Source of the DNA: Oscillospiraceae bacterium
Lineage (GTDB): Bacteria; Bacillota; Clostridia; Oscillospirales; Ruminococcaceae
Assembly (NCBI GenBank): GCA_029007315.1
Contig: JAQXHO010000132.1
Span: forward strand, 1-33,139
Direction of reading: 5' to 3'
Length of the DNA stretch: 33,139 nucleotides
Below are positions 8,878 through 16,870 of this stretch, piece after piece. The translations under genes and the position numbers were made by a program. The notes below the pieces were generated by a model. The model did no database searches. It saw only the letters and a list, made by a program, of their open reading frames with translations, and was not told the DNA's origin. How positions within the stretch are numbered: the stretch's first letter is position 1; every line of letters begins with the position of its first letter.

Positions 8878-10046
8878 TAAACTTCGACAACGCAGCCACC
8901 ACCTGGCCCAAACCCGTAAGCGTCCGGAACGCAGTATCAGACGCCATGGTATTATACGGCGGAAACGCAGGCAGAGGAGGACATGAGCTGACAAGGCGCA
9001 CATCTGAAATGGTGTATTCCGTAAGAGAAACAGCGGCGGAATTTTTCGGTGCAAAGCCGGAAAATACCATTTTATGCCTTAACTGCACCCATGCTCTCAA
9101 TACAGCCATACAGGGCATTCTGGAAAAGGGCGATCATGTTATAATAAGCAGTCTGGAGCATAATTCAGTGTATCGTCCGGTGGCGGCACTTGTAAAGGAA
9201 GGGGTCATCACCTGCACAATAGCAGAGGTGTCTGATGATGACGAAAAAACCATAGAAAATATCAGAAGTGCAGTACGTCCCGAAACAAAGGCTGTAATAT
9301 GCACCATGGCAAGCAACGTTACAGGACAGATCCTGCCGGTAAGGCGTATAGGACAGCTGTGCAGGGAAAAGGGCATATGCCTTATAGCGGACGGCGCCCA
9401 GGTATGCGGCGTACTTCCGGTATCCCTTGAAAAGGATAACATTTCCGTGCTGTGTACAGCAGGCCATAAGGGACTCTACGGCATTACGGGAACAGGTCTT
9501 CTGATGACAGACTGCAAATTTCCCATAAAACCTCTTATGTACGGAGGAACAGGCAGTGCCTCGGCACATCCCGACCAGCCGGATTTTCTGCCGGACAGAC
9601 TGGAAAGCGGCACTCAGAATATTATCGGTGCGGCATCTGTTGGTGCAGGGATCGACTTTGTGAAAAAGAAGGGTATAAAGAATATCTTTGACCACGAAAA
9701 CAGGCTCTGCAATCTGTTTATAAGAAGTATAAAGGATATTCCGGGAGTAACGGTGTACAGAAAGAAGAACCTTTCCTATGTTCCCATAGTTTCCTTTAAT
9801 ATAGAAGGAGTATCCTCCGAAGAAGCCGCCGAATATCTCGGCAGGAAAGGCTTCTGTCTGAGAGCCGGACTTCACTGTGCGCCTCTTGCCCATAAATCAA
9901 ATAATACACCGGAAGGCACAGTAAGATTTGCTCCTTCTGTGTTCAACAGTGACAGAGAGGTTATGGTTCTTGTTGATACAGTGAAAAAATATGTCCGTAA
10001 TTTAAAAAATAGTAAAAAGGTATTGAACTTGTTTGCCGAAATGTGA
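8874..10046 (+). CDS. Class V aminotransferase-fold cysteine desulfurase family protein
   Basis: A 390-aa PLP enzyme. It starts with INFDNAATTWPKP; PLP contacts are at IADGAQ (Asp173) and the Schiff-base Lys199 is in CTAGHKGLYG. The persulfide-forming Cys335 lies in LRAGLHCAPLAH and RFAPSVFN is near the end. These are hallmarks of the SufS/CsdB-like desulfurase group that converts cysteine to alanine and enzyme-bound persulfide. Coupling to a DUF3343 protein, not to SufU or SufBCD, suggests a dedicated route for sulfur (or selenium) transfer instead of general Fe-S assembly. The promoter for cdaA lies over its last codons. The substrate of the pathway is not resolved by sequence. Confidence 0.9.
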   Translation: MINFDNAATTWPKPVSVRNAVSDAMVLYGGNAGRGGHELTRRTSEMVYSVRETAAEFFGAKPENTILCLNCTHALNTAIQGILEKGDHVIISSLEHNSVYRPVAALVKEGVITCTIAEVSDDDEKTIENIRSAVRPETKAVICTMASNVTGQILPVRRIGQLCREKGICLIADGAQVCGVLPVSLEKDNISVLCTAGHKGLYGITGTGLLMTDCKFPIKPLMYGGTGSASAHPDQPDFLPDRLESGTQNIIGAASVGAGIDFVKKKGIKNIFDHENRLCNLFIRSIKDIPGVTVYRKKNLSYVPIVSFNIEGVSSEEAAEYLGRKGFCLRAGLHCAPLAHKSNNTPEGTVRFAPSVFNSDREVMVLVDTVKKYVRNLKNSKKVLNLFAEM

Positions 10047-10052
10047 TACAAT
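10023..10052 (+). promoter_or_regulatory. Promoter for cdaA-cdaR
   Basis: TTGAAC (10023-10028), 18-bp spacer, TACAAT (10047-10052), overlapping the 3' end of the desulfurase gene. The leader contains a 7-bp hairpin with a GAAA tetraloop (10081-10098, GAGGGCA/TGCCCTC) that has no T run after it, so it is probably not a terminator. Confidence 0.6.
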
Positions 10053-10134
10053 AAGTACAGAATGACAAATAAGATTCAAAGAGGGCAGAAATGCCCTCAT
10101 ACATAGAAGTCCGAAACCCAGGGAGGTGCAGTGT

Positions 10135-11016
10135 GTGTCTGCAATGGATATAATAGAAAGTATTATAAGCGTCGTGAAAACAGCCCAGTGGGTGGATATC
10201 CTTGATATCCTTCTGCTGTCATATATTGTGTATGCAGTGATAAAGCTTGTGCGTGAAACACGTGCAGGTCAGCTTATGAAGGGACTGCTTGTATGCCTTA
10301 TAGCTTTCCTTATTGCAAAATGGCTTGATATGAAGGCTATTACCTATATCCTCACAGAGGTTTTTGACGTAGGACTTCTTGCCCTTGTTATAATGTTCCA
10401 GCCTGAACTCAGACGTGCCCTTGAAAAGGCAGGCCACGGCAGATGGGGCCTTAATATCGGGCTTAACCGTTCGTCTACGGAAAGCGCTGCGATCTGGTAC
10501 GACGCCATTGAAGCAATATGCGATTCCTGCGTGGAGCTTTCAGCCACATATACAGGTGCGCTGATAGTAGTGGAGCGTCAGACGAAGCTGGGGGAACAGA
10601 TAGACAACGGCACAGTGCTTAATGCCCAGCCAAGCAAAGAGCTTTTCGGAAATATATTTTACCCTAAAACGCCCCTGCATGACGGTGCAGTGATCATGCG
10701 TGACGGTATGGTAATGGCGGCAGCCTGCTTTCTGCCTAAGCCTCAGAAAGAGGAACTGGTAAACAAGAAGCTGGGTTCAAGACATCGTGCGGCAATAGGC
10801 ATGAGCGAGAATTCCGACGCTGTGGTAATAGTAGTATCTGAAGAAACAGGCTCAATATCAGTGGCTGAGAACGGCGTACTCACAAGCGGCTTTACCCGTG
10901 AAAGACTCAGCGAACTGCTGCAAAGCCGCCTTATAGAACCGGACGAAGGCTCCGTACTGATGAAGGCGACAAAGCATATTTCACATATCGCAAAGAGAAA
11001 GGGAAGAGATAAATAA
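10135..11016 (+). CDS. cdaA: Diadenylate cyclase CdaA
   Basis: A membrane-bound enzyme making c-di-AMP from two ATP. 293 aa: three N-terminal membrane helices (within residues about 20-90) followed by the DisA_N domain. Catalytic motifs are DGA (183-185 in PLHDGAVIM) and RHR (216-218 in LGSRHRAAIG). The GTG at 10135 is preferred because GGGAGG lies 8 nt upstream; an upstream GTG at 10126 overlaps that site, and an ATG at 10144 is possible but distant. It overlaps cdaR as TAATG. The usual third gene, glmM, does not follow. Confidence 0.95.
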   Translation: MSAMDIIESIISVVKTAQWVDILDILLLSYIVYAVIKLVRETRAGQLMKGLLVCLIAFLIAKWLDMKAITYILTEVFDVGLLALVIMFQPELRRALEKAGHGRWGLNIGLNRSSTESAAIWYDAIEAICDSCVELSATYTGALIVVERQTKLGEQIDNGTVLNAQPSKELFGNIFYPKTPLHDGAVIMRDGMVMAAACFLPKPQKEELVNKKLGSRHRAAIGMSENSDAVVIVVSEETGSISVAENGVLTSGFTRERLSELLQSRLIEPDEGSVLMKATKHISHIAKRKGRDK

Positions 11017-12356
11017 TGAGCGAAACTCAGAAAAAGAATTTCTTTGAACGCCTGAAAAACCTTCACCTTGTGACCCTTATATTCGAAAACCGCATGGCAA
11101 GCATGATATTTTCAGTGATAATTGCAGTGATAATGTGGTTCGTAATATCAATTACAATCTATCCCACAACTCCGGTTACTGTTAATCATGTCCCGCTGGT
11201 GGTGGATCTTACGGGAACAGCGGCTGAAGCTGACGGATACAGCATGATAAACTGCGACGTAGAGGAGGTCAGCGTAAAAATAGAAGGAAACCGTTCAAAG
11301 GTGGGTACTCTGGACTCCAAAAATCTTGTGGCATATGCAGAGATCCCGAACATCACCACTGCCGGCACAAAAAATCTCAGCATTGTGGTGAAAAGCACTG
11401 ACGGCACGGAGTTTACGGTAAAATCCATTACTCCTCAGTCGGTGAATGTGCGTTTTGATAAAATAAAAACCGTAACCCTTGATGTGGTGCCGGATCTCAG
11501 CAATGTGGAAAGTGCAGAGGGCAGTATAATCAATGAGGACAATGTCACAGTAACTCCTGCCACAATAGACGTTACAGGTCCTGCCCAGATAGTCAATCAG
11601 ATAAAAAATGCCTCTGTCCTTGCAAATTCAGCCTCAGAGATAGGTGCGGCAACAAAACTGGTTTCGGAAGATATTTCCTTCTGCGACGCAAACGGCAGCA
11701 GGATCGTTGCAGACGAGAAAAGCGGTCTTCAGTTTGAAAAGATGCAGTATACTATTGATATTCCTGTGCAGTATACAAAGGAAATGGATATAACCTATCA
11801 GCTGAGAGGCGTACCGAGTACGTTTAACGAGGAATTCCTGCGGAAAAGACTTATGCTTTCCGCCGACAAGGTAACTCTTGCAGCGCCGGATCAGTCCCTG
11901 TCCAATACAGAGGAATTCACGCTGGATACCATACCGCTGAGCAGTATAACCCTTGATTTCTCCAAGAATTACAACCTTGAAGTGCCGGAAGGCTACGAAA
12001 ATCTGTCGAATATAAACACAGTGAACCTTACACTGGATTCCAAGGGTCTGGCACAGAAGGATTTTGTTGTAAACGAGATAAATATCATCAACGCTCCTTC
12101 ATCTCATACATATTCCGTGGTCACCGGACAGCTTATTGTTACAATAGTAGGAAAGGCTGAATCAATAGAACAGCTTGATCCAAAACAGATATCGGTTACG
12201 GTGGATCTGCTGAGTATGCAGCAGGGCGGAGATGAATCCTCCTCATTCTCATGCGTTCCCACAATATCAATAGATAATTACGATGACGTGTGGGCGGCAG
12301 GAGATTACAAGGTAATTGTGAACGCTTCAAAGACAGACCAAGACAAAGAAGAATAA
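11016..12356 (+). CDS. cdaR: CdaA regulator CdaR (YbbR-domain protein)
   Basis: A 446-aa protein with one N-terminal membrane helix (about 28-48) and a long extracytoplasmic part. That part reads as successive YbbR-type beta domains of about 80-95 residues, each with the pattern of an N-terminal strand followed by TVDV/VTGP-like steps (for example VTPATIDVTGPAQIVNQI). YbbR proteins bind and modulate CdaA at the membrane. The start overlaps the cdaA stop by 1 nt, so the two are coupled. A terminator follows 30 bp downstream, closing a two-gene operon. Confidence 0.93.
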   Translation: MSETQKKNFFERLKNLHLVTLIFENRMASMIFSVIIAVIMWFVISITIYPTTPVTVNHVPLVVDLTGTAAEADGYSMINCDVEEVSVKIEGNRSKVGTLDSKNLVAYAEIPNITTAGTKNLSIVVKSTDGTEFTVKSITPQSVNVRFDKIKTVTLDVVPDLSNVESAEGSIINEDNVTVTPATIDVTGPAQIVNQIKNASVLANSASEIGAATKLVSEDISFCDANGSRIVADEKSGLQFEKMQYTIDIPVQYTKEMDITYQLRGVPSTFNEEFLRKRLMLSADKVTLAAPDQSLSNTEEFTLDTIPLSSITLDFSKNYNLEVPEGYENLSNINTVNLTLDSKGLAQKDFVVNEINIINAPSSHTYSVVTGQLIVTIVGKAESIEQLDPKQISVTVDLLSMQQGGDESSSFSCVPTISIDNYDDVWAAGDYKVIVNASKTDQDKEE

Positions 12357-12386
12357 AAGCGCCTAAAATAAGTATGATTGTTAATG

Positions 12387-12420
12387 CAGACCTGCCGGAA
12401 ACAGCGGGTCTGTATTTTTT
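12387..12420 (+). terminator. Intrinsic terminator after cdaR
   Basis: Stem CAGACCTGC (12387-12395) pairs with GCGGGTCTG (12404-12412) with one G-T pair, loop CGGAAACA, then TATTTTTTT. Confidence 0.88.
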
Positions 12421-12577
12421 TACTGAAAAGCGGAATTAACTGAAAAAAACCGTAATATAATTAAACAGTATAATTTTATTTGTATATAGTATACAAATTT
12501 CAGCTGAAAAAATTTACACTCAAAAATGACGGCAATATATTTATTAATAAACTATCTATAGAAAATCAATATATGTG

Positions 12578-12586
12578 TGTTATAAT
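12578..12586 (+). promoter_or_regulatory. Extended -10 promoter of the large dockerin gene
   Basis: TGTTATAAT (12578-12586) is a perfect extended -10 (TGnTATAAT). The -35 region 17 bp upstream (ATAGAA) is poor, consistent with extended -10 use. The rest of the gap between cdaR and this gene (12421-12662) is AT-rich and shows no other gene. Confidence 0.65.
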
Positions 12587-12662
12587 ATCCATATAAGTAA
12601 AAAATGAACGAATCATTTTTTAAACGTAAATATTTTAGTGAATGGGAAGGAAGATGATTATC

Positions 12663-15161
12663 ATGAAGAAGTTCAGCAAACGCATCGGTGCGCTTCTTGT
12701 AAGTGCAGCAATGCTCACCGGAATGACAGCAGTTTCATCAGGCTCAGTGCTTACAGCAGTTGCAGCTGGAAGCTATGCAGTCACATCAGACAAACTGCCA
12801 AAGACTCTTGTAATTGCATCACAGGAAGTTGATGCTGACGGCGTTCCAGTAAACAAGACAGAGTGTACTTATCTTGCAAGAGTAGCAGATCTTGCAAAAA
12901 GCGGACTGAAGAGCATTCAGCTTCATTTTACAGCGGATCAGCCTGTAGCACAGTTTGCTTATTATGCAGGTATTTCTCTTGACGCAAAGCCATGGTGGGC
13001 AGACCTTACAAAGACAGGTACAAAGTGCGCACCTTACAGTGATGATTTTTATCTTACTATTGATTTGTCAGGCGTAAAAGTAGGCTATGATGATACATAC
13101 GGTGAAAAGAAGTTTGAGTTCCAGAACTGCTATGCTCAGTCTGCAAAGGGCGAACCAATAAGCATTACACTTGCAGACGTTACAGCAAACGGCACAAAGG
13201 ATACAAGCGAAGGCGAAGCACCTGCATCCGGCAATGAGAACACCGGCGGCGCAGGCTATGCAACAGGAAACAGCAAAAGCGGCAACTACAACTTCGTTGA
13301 CAACGGCGACGGTACAGCTACAATCACCTCCACACTGACAAAGAAGATCGATGATATCAGTGCATTCTACCAGAAGAAGTGGTCTGCAGGTTCATCATCA
13401 TTCAGCGGTGATATCGTTCTTACTCCCAGCCCGGACGGCGAGGACTACAGCGAAGAGGGCTATGAAACAGTAGACGCCAACGGCAACGTAATCAAGAAGA
13501 GTGAGGAAGAGATCCGTAAGGAAGGTCTTCCTATCAACAGCCACAAGTTCTCCTACAGCGATTTCGGCGTATATGCAAATGAGTCTGATACATCAGATAT
13601 CAAGATTGAATCACTGAATGTAACACTGAGAGCAGATACAGGCACAAATGTTACACGTGTAATGTACGGCGGCGGTCTGAACGTTAAGGGACATTCTCCT
13701 GCTGATACAGAGTGGACAAAGAACCAGGCTGGTCTGAAGAATGATAAGAATGCCGGCTACTGGTACAATGATATCGGTACAGAAGCTTACCAGGATACGA
13801 TGGACGCTATCGACGCATACAATGCAGCAAATGGTACTGACATTGCCTTCGGTGTAAACGTTGGCGGCGGAAGAAACCTTGAAAACCAGAATTTCGGCGA
13901 CTATGTAAATGTAACATGGGACGTACCGGCTGACGTTGTTCCTCATACAACATCAAGCTACAGCGATACGATCTCATTCCAGCTGTGGTACGGCGAAATT
14001 GAAGCTGAGGAATACACACCTCTTGACAAGCTTACAATGGAGAGCGCTGCTCTTACATATACACAGTCACTTACATTCCCTTACAAGGCTAAGACCACAA
14101 AGAATTACAGCGGAACATCTCTGTCCGCAAATGGTACAGAATTCATGTTCTCTGACTTCGTAAAGAAGGGTACAGACTACGAGATCACCTGTGATGTTTA
14201 TGCGATCCTGTTTACTGTAAAGGCTGCAAGTCCTGTTGATACAATGGTACTGGGCGCAGGTACAACAGTTCTTGAAAACTGCTCAAAGGCAACATCTGAT
14301 TACTGGGTACAGGCTGACCTTGTACCGAGCGAAGAACAGGGCAAACCTTTCGCACTTATCAGCGCAGATGAAAGCAAGAGCGAGTATACATTCATGTGGA
14401 CAATGCCCGGCGTTATTGCATCCGGCGTAAAGCCCGGCGAAGATCTCAGCGGTGCGTCTTACCGCAACTACATCAGCACAGAACAGGCTACCGACAACTT
14501 CAAGCTTGGCCTTTACTATGCAGGCATGAAGGGCAAGACAGTATCCGACGTTCAGGTTAAGGATGTTACACTTTACTATACAACAGATGACAAAGGCAAC
14601 TCCGCAAAGAAGGATATGTTCGAGGATGATCTCTTTGTACGTCCTGGCAAGCTCATTATGGAAGTTGGCGATACAGAAACACTGCAGGCAAATGTAGCAG
14701 ACTGTATCTTCAAGACAGGGGATATCGACATTGTAACAGTTGACGACAACGGCAATGTTACAGCAGTAGGCGCAGGTGAAACTGTTATCACAGTTGAATC
14801 TCCTCAGGGACAGAAGACTGAGGTTCAGGTTATTGTAAATGCTGCTGCTACCACCACTACAACAACAACCACTACTACCACCACAACTACAACCACCACA
14901 ACTACAACCACAACTACAACAACATTCGATCCCACACTCAACGCACTTTACGGCGATACAAACCTTGACGATGAAGTATCTCTCATCGACCTTGTATACC
15001 TTAACAAGTATAACGCAGGCATTATGAAGTTCAACGCTCAGCAGATGGAAAACGCTAACTGTCTGTATGATGACGTTGTAAACTCCAGCGACTCACTTAT
15101 ACTTCTGAAGTACATGGTTGCAATTGTTGATATTCTGGGACCGGGAGCAACACTCAACTGA
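12663..15161 (+). CDS. Large secreted dockerin protein with unassigned beta-rich modules, Big_2 domain and poly-Thr linker
   Basis: A secreted protein of 832 aa. A signal peptide (1-35) is followed by three regions that look like beta-sandwich or carbohydrate-binding modules (about 37-178, 207-470 and 483-642). They are rich in aromatic residues (WW at 111-112, GYWYND, FQLWYGE) and each ends in a similar strand such as ITLADVTANG or QVKDVTLYYT. Then come a bacterial Ig-like Big_2 domain (about 656-727), 25 consecutive Thr (730-754) and a C-terminal dockerin (about 760-827). The first dockerin calcium loop is good (DTNLDDEVSLID); the second is degenerate (NCLYDDVVNSSD). No catalytic motif is recognised, so a binding or structural cellulosomal subunit is likely. 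The ATG at 12663 is favoured over 12642 and 12654 because GGAAGGAAG lies upstream. Codon bias is close to that of groEL, suggesting strong expression. Confidence 0.82.
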   Translation: MKKFSKRIGALLVSAAMLTGMTAVSSGSVLTAVAAGSYAVTSDKLPKTLVIASQEVDADGVPVNKTECTYLARVADLAKSGLKSIQLHFTADQPVAQFAYYAGISLDAKPWWADLTKTGTKCAPYSDDFYLTIDLSGVKVGYDDTYGEKKFEFQNCYAQSAKGEPISITLADVTANGTKDTSEGEAPASGNENTGGAGYATGNSKSGNYNFVDNGDGTATITSTLTKKIDDISAFYQKKWSAGSSSFSGDIVLTPSPDGEDYSEEGYETVDANGNVIKKSEEEIRKEGLPINSHKFSYSDFGVYANESDTSDIKIESLNVTLRADTGTNVTRVMYGGGLNVKGHSPADTEWTKNQAGLKNDKNAGYWYNDIGTEAYQDTMDAIDAYNAANGTDIAFGVNVGGGRNLENQNFGDYVNVTWDVPADVVPHTTSSYSDTISFQLWYGEIEAEEYTPLDKLTMESAALTYTQSLTFPYKAKTTKNYSGTSLSANGTEFMFSDFVKKGTDYEITCDVYAILFTVKAASPVDTMVLGAGTTVLENCSKATSDYWVQADLVPSEEQGKPFALISADESKSEYTFMWTMPGVIASGVKPGEDLSGASYRNYISTEQATDNFKLGLYYAGMKGKTVSDVQVKDVTLYYTTDDKGNSAKKDMFEDDLFVRPGKLIMEVGDTETLQANVADCIFKTGDIDIVTVDDNGNVTAVGAGETVITVESPQGQKTEVQVIVNAAATTTTTTTTTTTTTTTTTTTTTTTTTFDPTLNALYGDTNLDDEVSLIDLVYLNKYNAGIMKFNAQQMENANCLYDDVVNSSDSLILLKYMVAIVDILGPGATLN
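14850..14924 (+). repeat. Poly-Thr codon tract (25 ACN codons)
   Basis: Twenty-five consecutive Thr codons mixing ACA, ACC and ACT, with no ACG, encode the linker before the dockerin. The mixed codons reduce but do not remove the chance of length change by slippage. Such Thr linkers are typical of Ruminococcus cellulosomal proteins and are probably glycosylated. Confidence 0.95.
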
Positions 15162-15198
15162 TTAGCATGATTCAGATTGTTTACAATTAAATAAAGCA

Positions 15199-15236
15199 AG
15201 ACTGCCGCAGAGGGAATTCTGCGGCAGTCTTTTTTT
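15199..15236 (+). terminator. Intrinsic terminator between the dockerin gene and sigE
   Basis: A 12-bp stem, GACTGCCGCAGA (15200-15211) pairing with 15218-15229, then seven T. It serves the dockerin gene; on the minus strand a weaker T-rich stretch follows, so it may also end the spoIIGA-sigE transcript. Confidence 0.9.
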
Positions 15237-15239
15237 CTT

Positions 15240-15950
15240 TCAAAAAGCTTCCAGCTTGGTTTTCAGTTTGCGGATAATCTTTTTTTCCAGCCGTGAAATG
15301 TAGGACTGGGATATGCCGATAGCCTCTGCAACTTCCTTCTGTGTACGTTCATGGCCGTCTGCAAAGCCGAATCTCAGCTCCATTATTTCACGCTCACGAG
15401 GTTCCAGATCCGATACAGCCATGTGAAGCATTTCTCTTTCGGCTTCGGATTCCACACCTCTGCATACCACGTCTTCATCAGTGCCGAGAATGTCGGACAG
15501 AAGGAGTTCATTGCCGTCCCAGTCAATGTTCAGCGGCTCATCAATTGAAACTTCGCTGCGGTACTGAGAGGCTTTCCGGAGGAACATGAGGATCTCGTTT
15601 TCAATGCACCGTGAGGCATAGGTAGCAAGTTTTATCTTTTTTTCAGGGCAGAATGTATTTACAGCCTTTATCAGACCGATACTGCCAATGGAAACCAGAT
15701 CCTCCATGCCAACGCCGCTGGATTCAAATTTTTTAGCAATATACACAACAAGCCGCAGGTTGTGAACGATAAGAGTATCACGAGCCTTTGGGTCGCCCTT
15801 TGAAAGCCGGCTGAATACATCTCTTTCCTCTTCGCCGGTAAGCGGAGGAGGAAGGGTATCCGTTCCGTGTATGTAGTGAATGCCGGGTTTCGGAAGCAGC
15901 CGTCTTAGCAGTCTGCAAAGCCGTTCTCTGAATGAAAAAAGCGTTCCCAT
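15240..15950 (-). CDS. sigE: Sporulation sigma factor SigE (pro-sigma-E)
   Basis: The mother-cell sigma factor of early sporulation. 236 aa with a short basic N-terminal pro-sequence (about 1-22, [16 protein letters not shown]) before the family-typical [17 protein letters not shown] block. Region 2 contains [11 protein letters not shown] and [14 protein letters not shown]; region 4 contains [11 protein letters not shown] and a helix-turn-helix [22 protein letters not shown]. The ATG at 15950 has AAAGGAG 6 nt upstream; a GTG at 15965 overlaps the spoIIGA stop and is less likely. It follows spoIIGA, encoding its processing protease, with 11 bp between. The usual downstream sigG is absent: a terminator and a convergent dockerin gene follow. 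Confidence 0.95.
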   Translation of the reverse strand: MGTLFSFRERLCRLLRRLLPKPGIHYIHGTDTLPPPLTGEEERDVFSRLSKGDPKARDTLIVHNLRLVVYIAKKFESSGVGMEDLVSIGSIGLIKAVNTFCPEKKIKLATYASRCIENEILMFLRKASQYRSEVSIDEPLNIDWDGNELLLSDILGTDEDVVCRGVESEAEREMLHMAVSDLEPREREIMELRFGFADGHERTQKEVAEAIGISQSYISRLEKKIIRKLKTKLEAF

Positions 15951-15961
15951 AAATTCTCCTT

Positions 15962-16789
15962 TCACATTACATGAAGCAGGTTAGGATTGAAAATGGCGGA
16001 TTTCTGCCCTTCTGCGATTCCTGCCAGAGCGTCGATTTTTATGATTTTTCCGCTGCTTATGCTTCTGATAATGATTTCCTCCGGACGAAATGCCGCAATA
16101 ACATCACTGCCCGATACTGTGGAAAAAGGCACCGGTCTGTAACCCGGAAGCTTTTCCGGTTCGGATATACCCGGTATGGAGAGAAGCGCTTCCTTTCCGA
16201 AAATGATAACAGGCATACCTGTAAAGCAGTCGGTAAGGCTGTTTCCTGTATCCGGAATGCCCTTCTGTTTTGCAGTATGAGTACCCAGACGAAGGATAAC
16301 CTCGTACATTTCATCGGAATGAAAATACCTGAGCCTTACCCATGAAAACAATCTCAGAAAAAAATAAGCTGCGGCAGTGCATAAAATGAGGGCTGTCAGT
16401 GAAAAATGTAAGTAAATGCAGCTGCCGCTCCATATGAGAATATTTGTATCCGAAAAGCTGCATACTGCCAGCATAAAGCCTGCAAATGCAAAGCTTGTGC
16501 ATAAAAACACAGCCAGACATCTGAAAAAGCGTCTTGCGGAGGATATCCCGAATGCCGCCGCCACAGGTATCACAGCGGACAAAAGCTTCAGTCCCAGAGA
16601 TAATACCGCCGGCACAGGCGGCAGCAGCACTGAAAGAGATGTCAGACTTCCTGCGGCAGCTGCAAGAATACAGCGTATTCCCGAAAGCCTTGTATGGGTA
16701 AGCTTTGCAGTGCCACGGAGCAGCAGCCAGTTCACGTACAGGTTCAGTATCAGCAGCACATCAATGTATATTGTATGTATAAGAATCAC
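15962..16789 (-). CDS. spoIIGA: Sigma-E processing peptidase SpoIIGA
   Basis: A membrane aspartic protease that cleaves the pro-sequence from pro-sigma-E when signalled from the forespore (by SpoIIR in B. subtilis). 275 aa: an N-terminal half with about five membrane helices, beginning [15 protein letters not shown], then a cytosolic domain with the catalytic motif DTGNSL (180-185, Asp180) and [13 protein letters not shown]. The start is GTG with AGAGG 5 nt upstream. It forms an operon with sigE, and the two products act together. The promoter candidate lies immediately upstream and leaves a very short mRNA leader. Confidence 0.93.
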   Translation of the reverse strand: MILIHTIYIDVLLILNLYVNWLLLRGTAKLTHTRLSGIRCILAAAAGSLTSLSVLLPPVPAVLSLGLKLLSAVIPVAAAFGISSARRFFRCLAVFLCTSFAFAGFMLAVCSFSDTNILIWSGSCIYLHFSLTALILCTAAAYFFLRLFSWVRLRYFHSDEMYEVILRLGTHTAKQKGIPDTGNSLTDCFTGMPVIIFGKEALLSIPGISEPEKLPGYRPVPFSTVSGSDVIAAFRPEEIIIRSISSGKIIKIDALAGIAEGQKSAIFNPNLLHVM

Positions 16790-16800
16790 CGCCTCTGTTA

Positions 16801-16834
16801 ATTATACCAAAGGCGGCGTGAGAATATTGTCAAA
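16801..16834 (-). promoter_or_regulatory. Putative Spo0A-type spoIIG promoter with long spacer
   Basis: On the minus strand, TTGACA (16833-16828) is followed after 21 bp by TATAAT (16806-16801). Both boxes are consensus, but the spacer is far longer than 17 bp. The B. subtilis spoIIG promoter is known for consensus-like boxes 22 bp apart and for activation by Spo0A. The plus strand at 16827-16834 reads TTGTCAAA, one change from the 0A-box TTGTCGAA, and overlaps the -35 box. Confidence 0.6.
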
Positions 16835-16870
16835 TGGAAGACAGAAGCAAAACTGAGAGGAGATTTTTTT

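Noticed and set aside
9165-9893. A 242-codon open frame antisense to the cysteine desulfurase
   Set aside because: The opposite strand encodes a clear enzyme with all catalytic residues; the antisense product has no recognisable domain.
10081-10098. GAGGGCA-GAAA-TGCCCTC hairpin as a terminator of the desulfurase operon
   Set aside because: No T run follows on the plus strand; it is more likely part of the cdaA leader.
14850-14924. Short tandem repeat that might be taken for a CRISPR or microsatellite locus
   Set aside because: It is an in-frame tract of Thr codons with no spacers or conserved repeat unit; it encodes a linker.
16790-16870. Rex operator upstream of adhE
   Set aside because: AdhE genes are often Rex controlled, but no TTGTTAA...TTAACAA-like palindrome is present; the only TTGTCAAA fits a 0A-box for the opposite promoter better.
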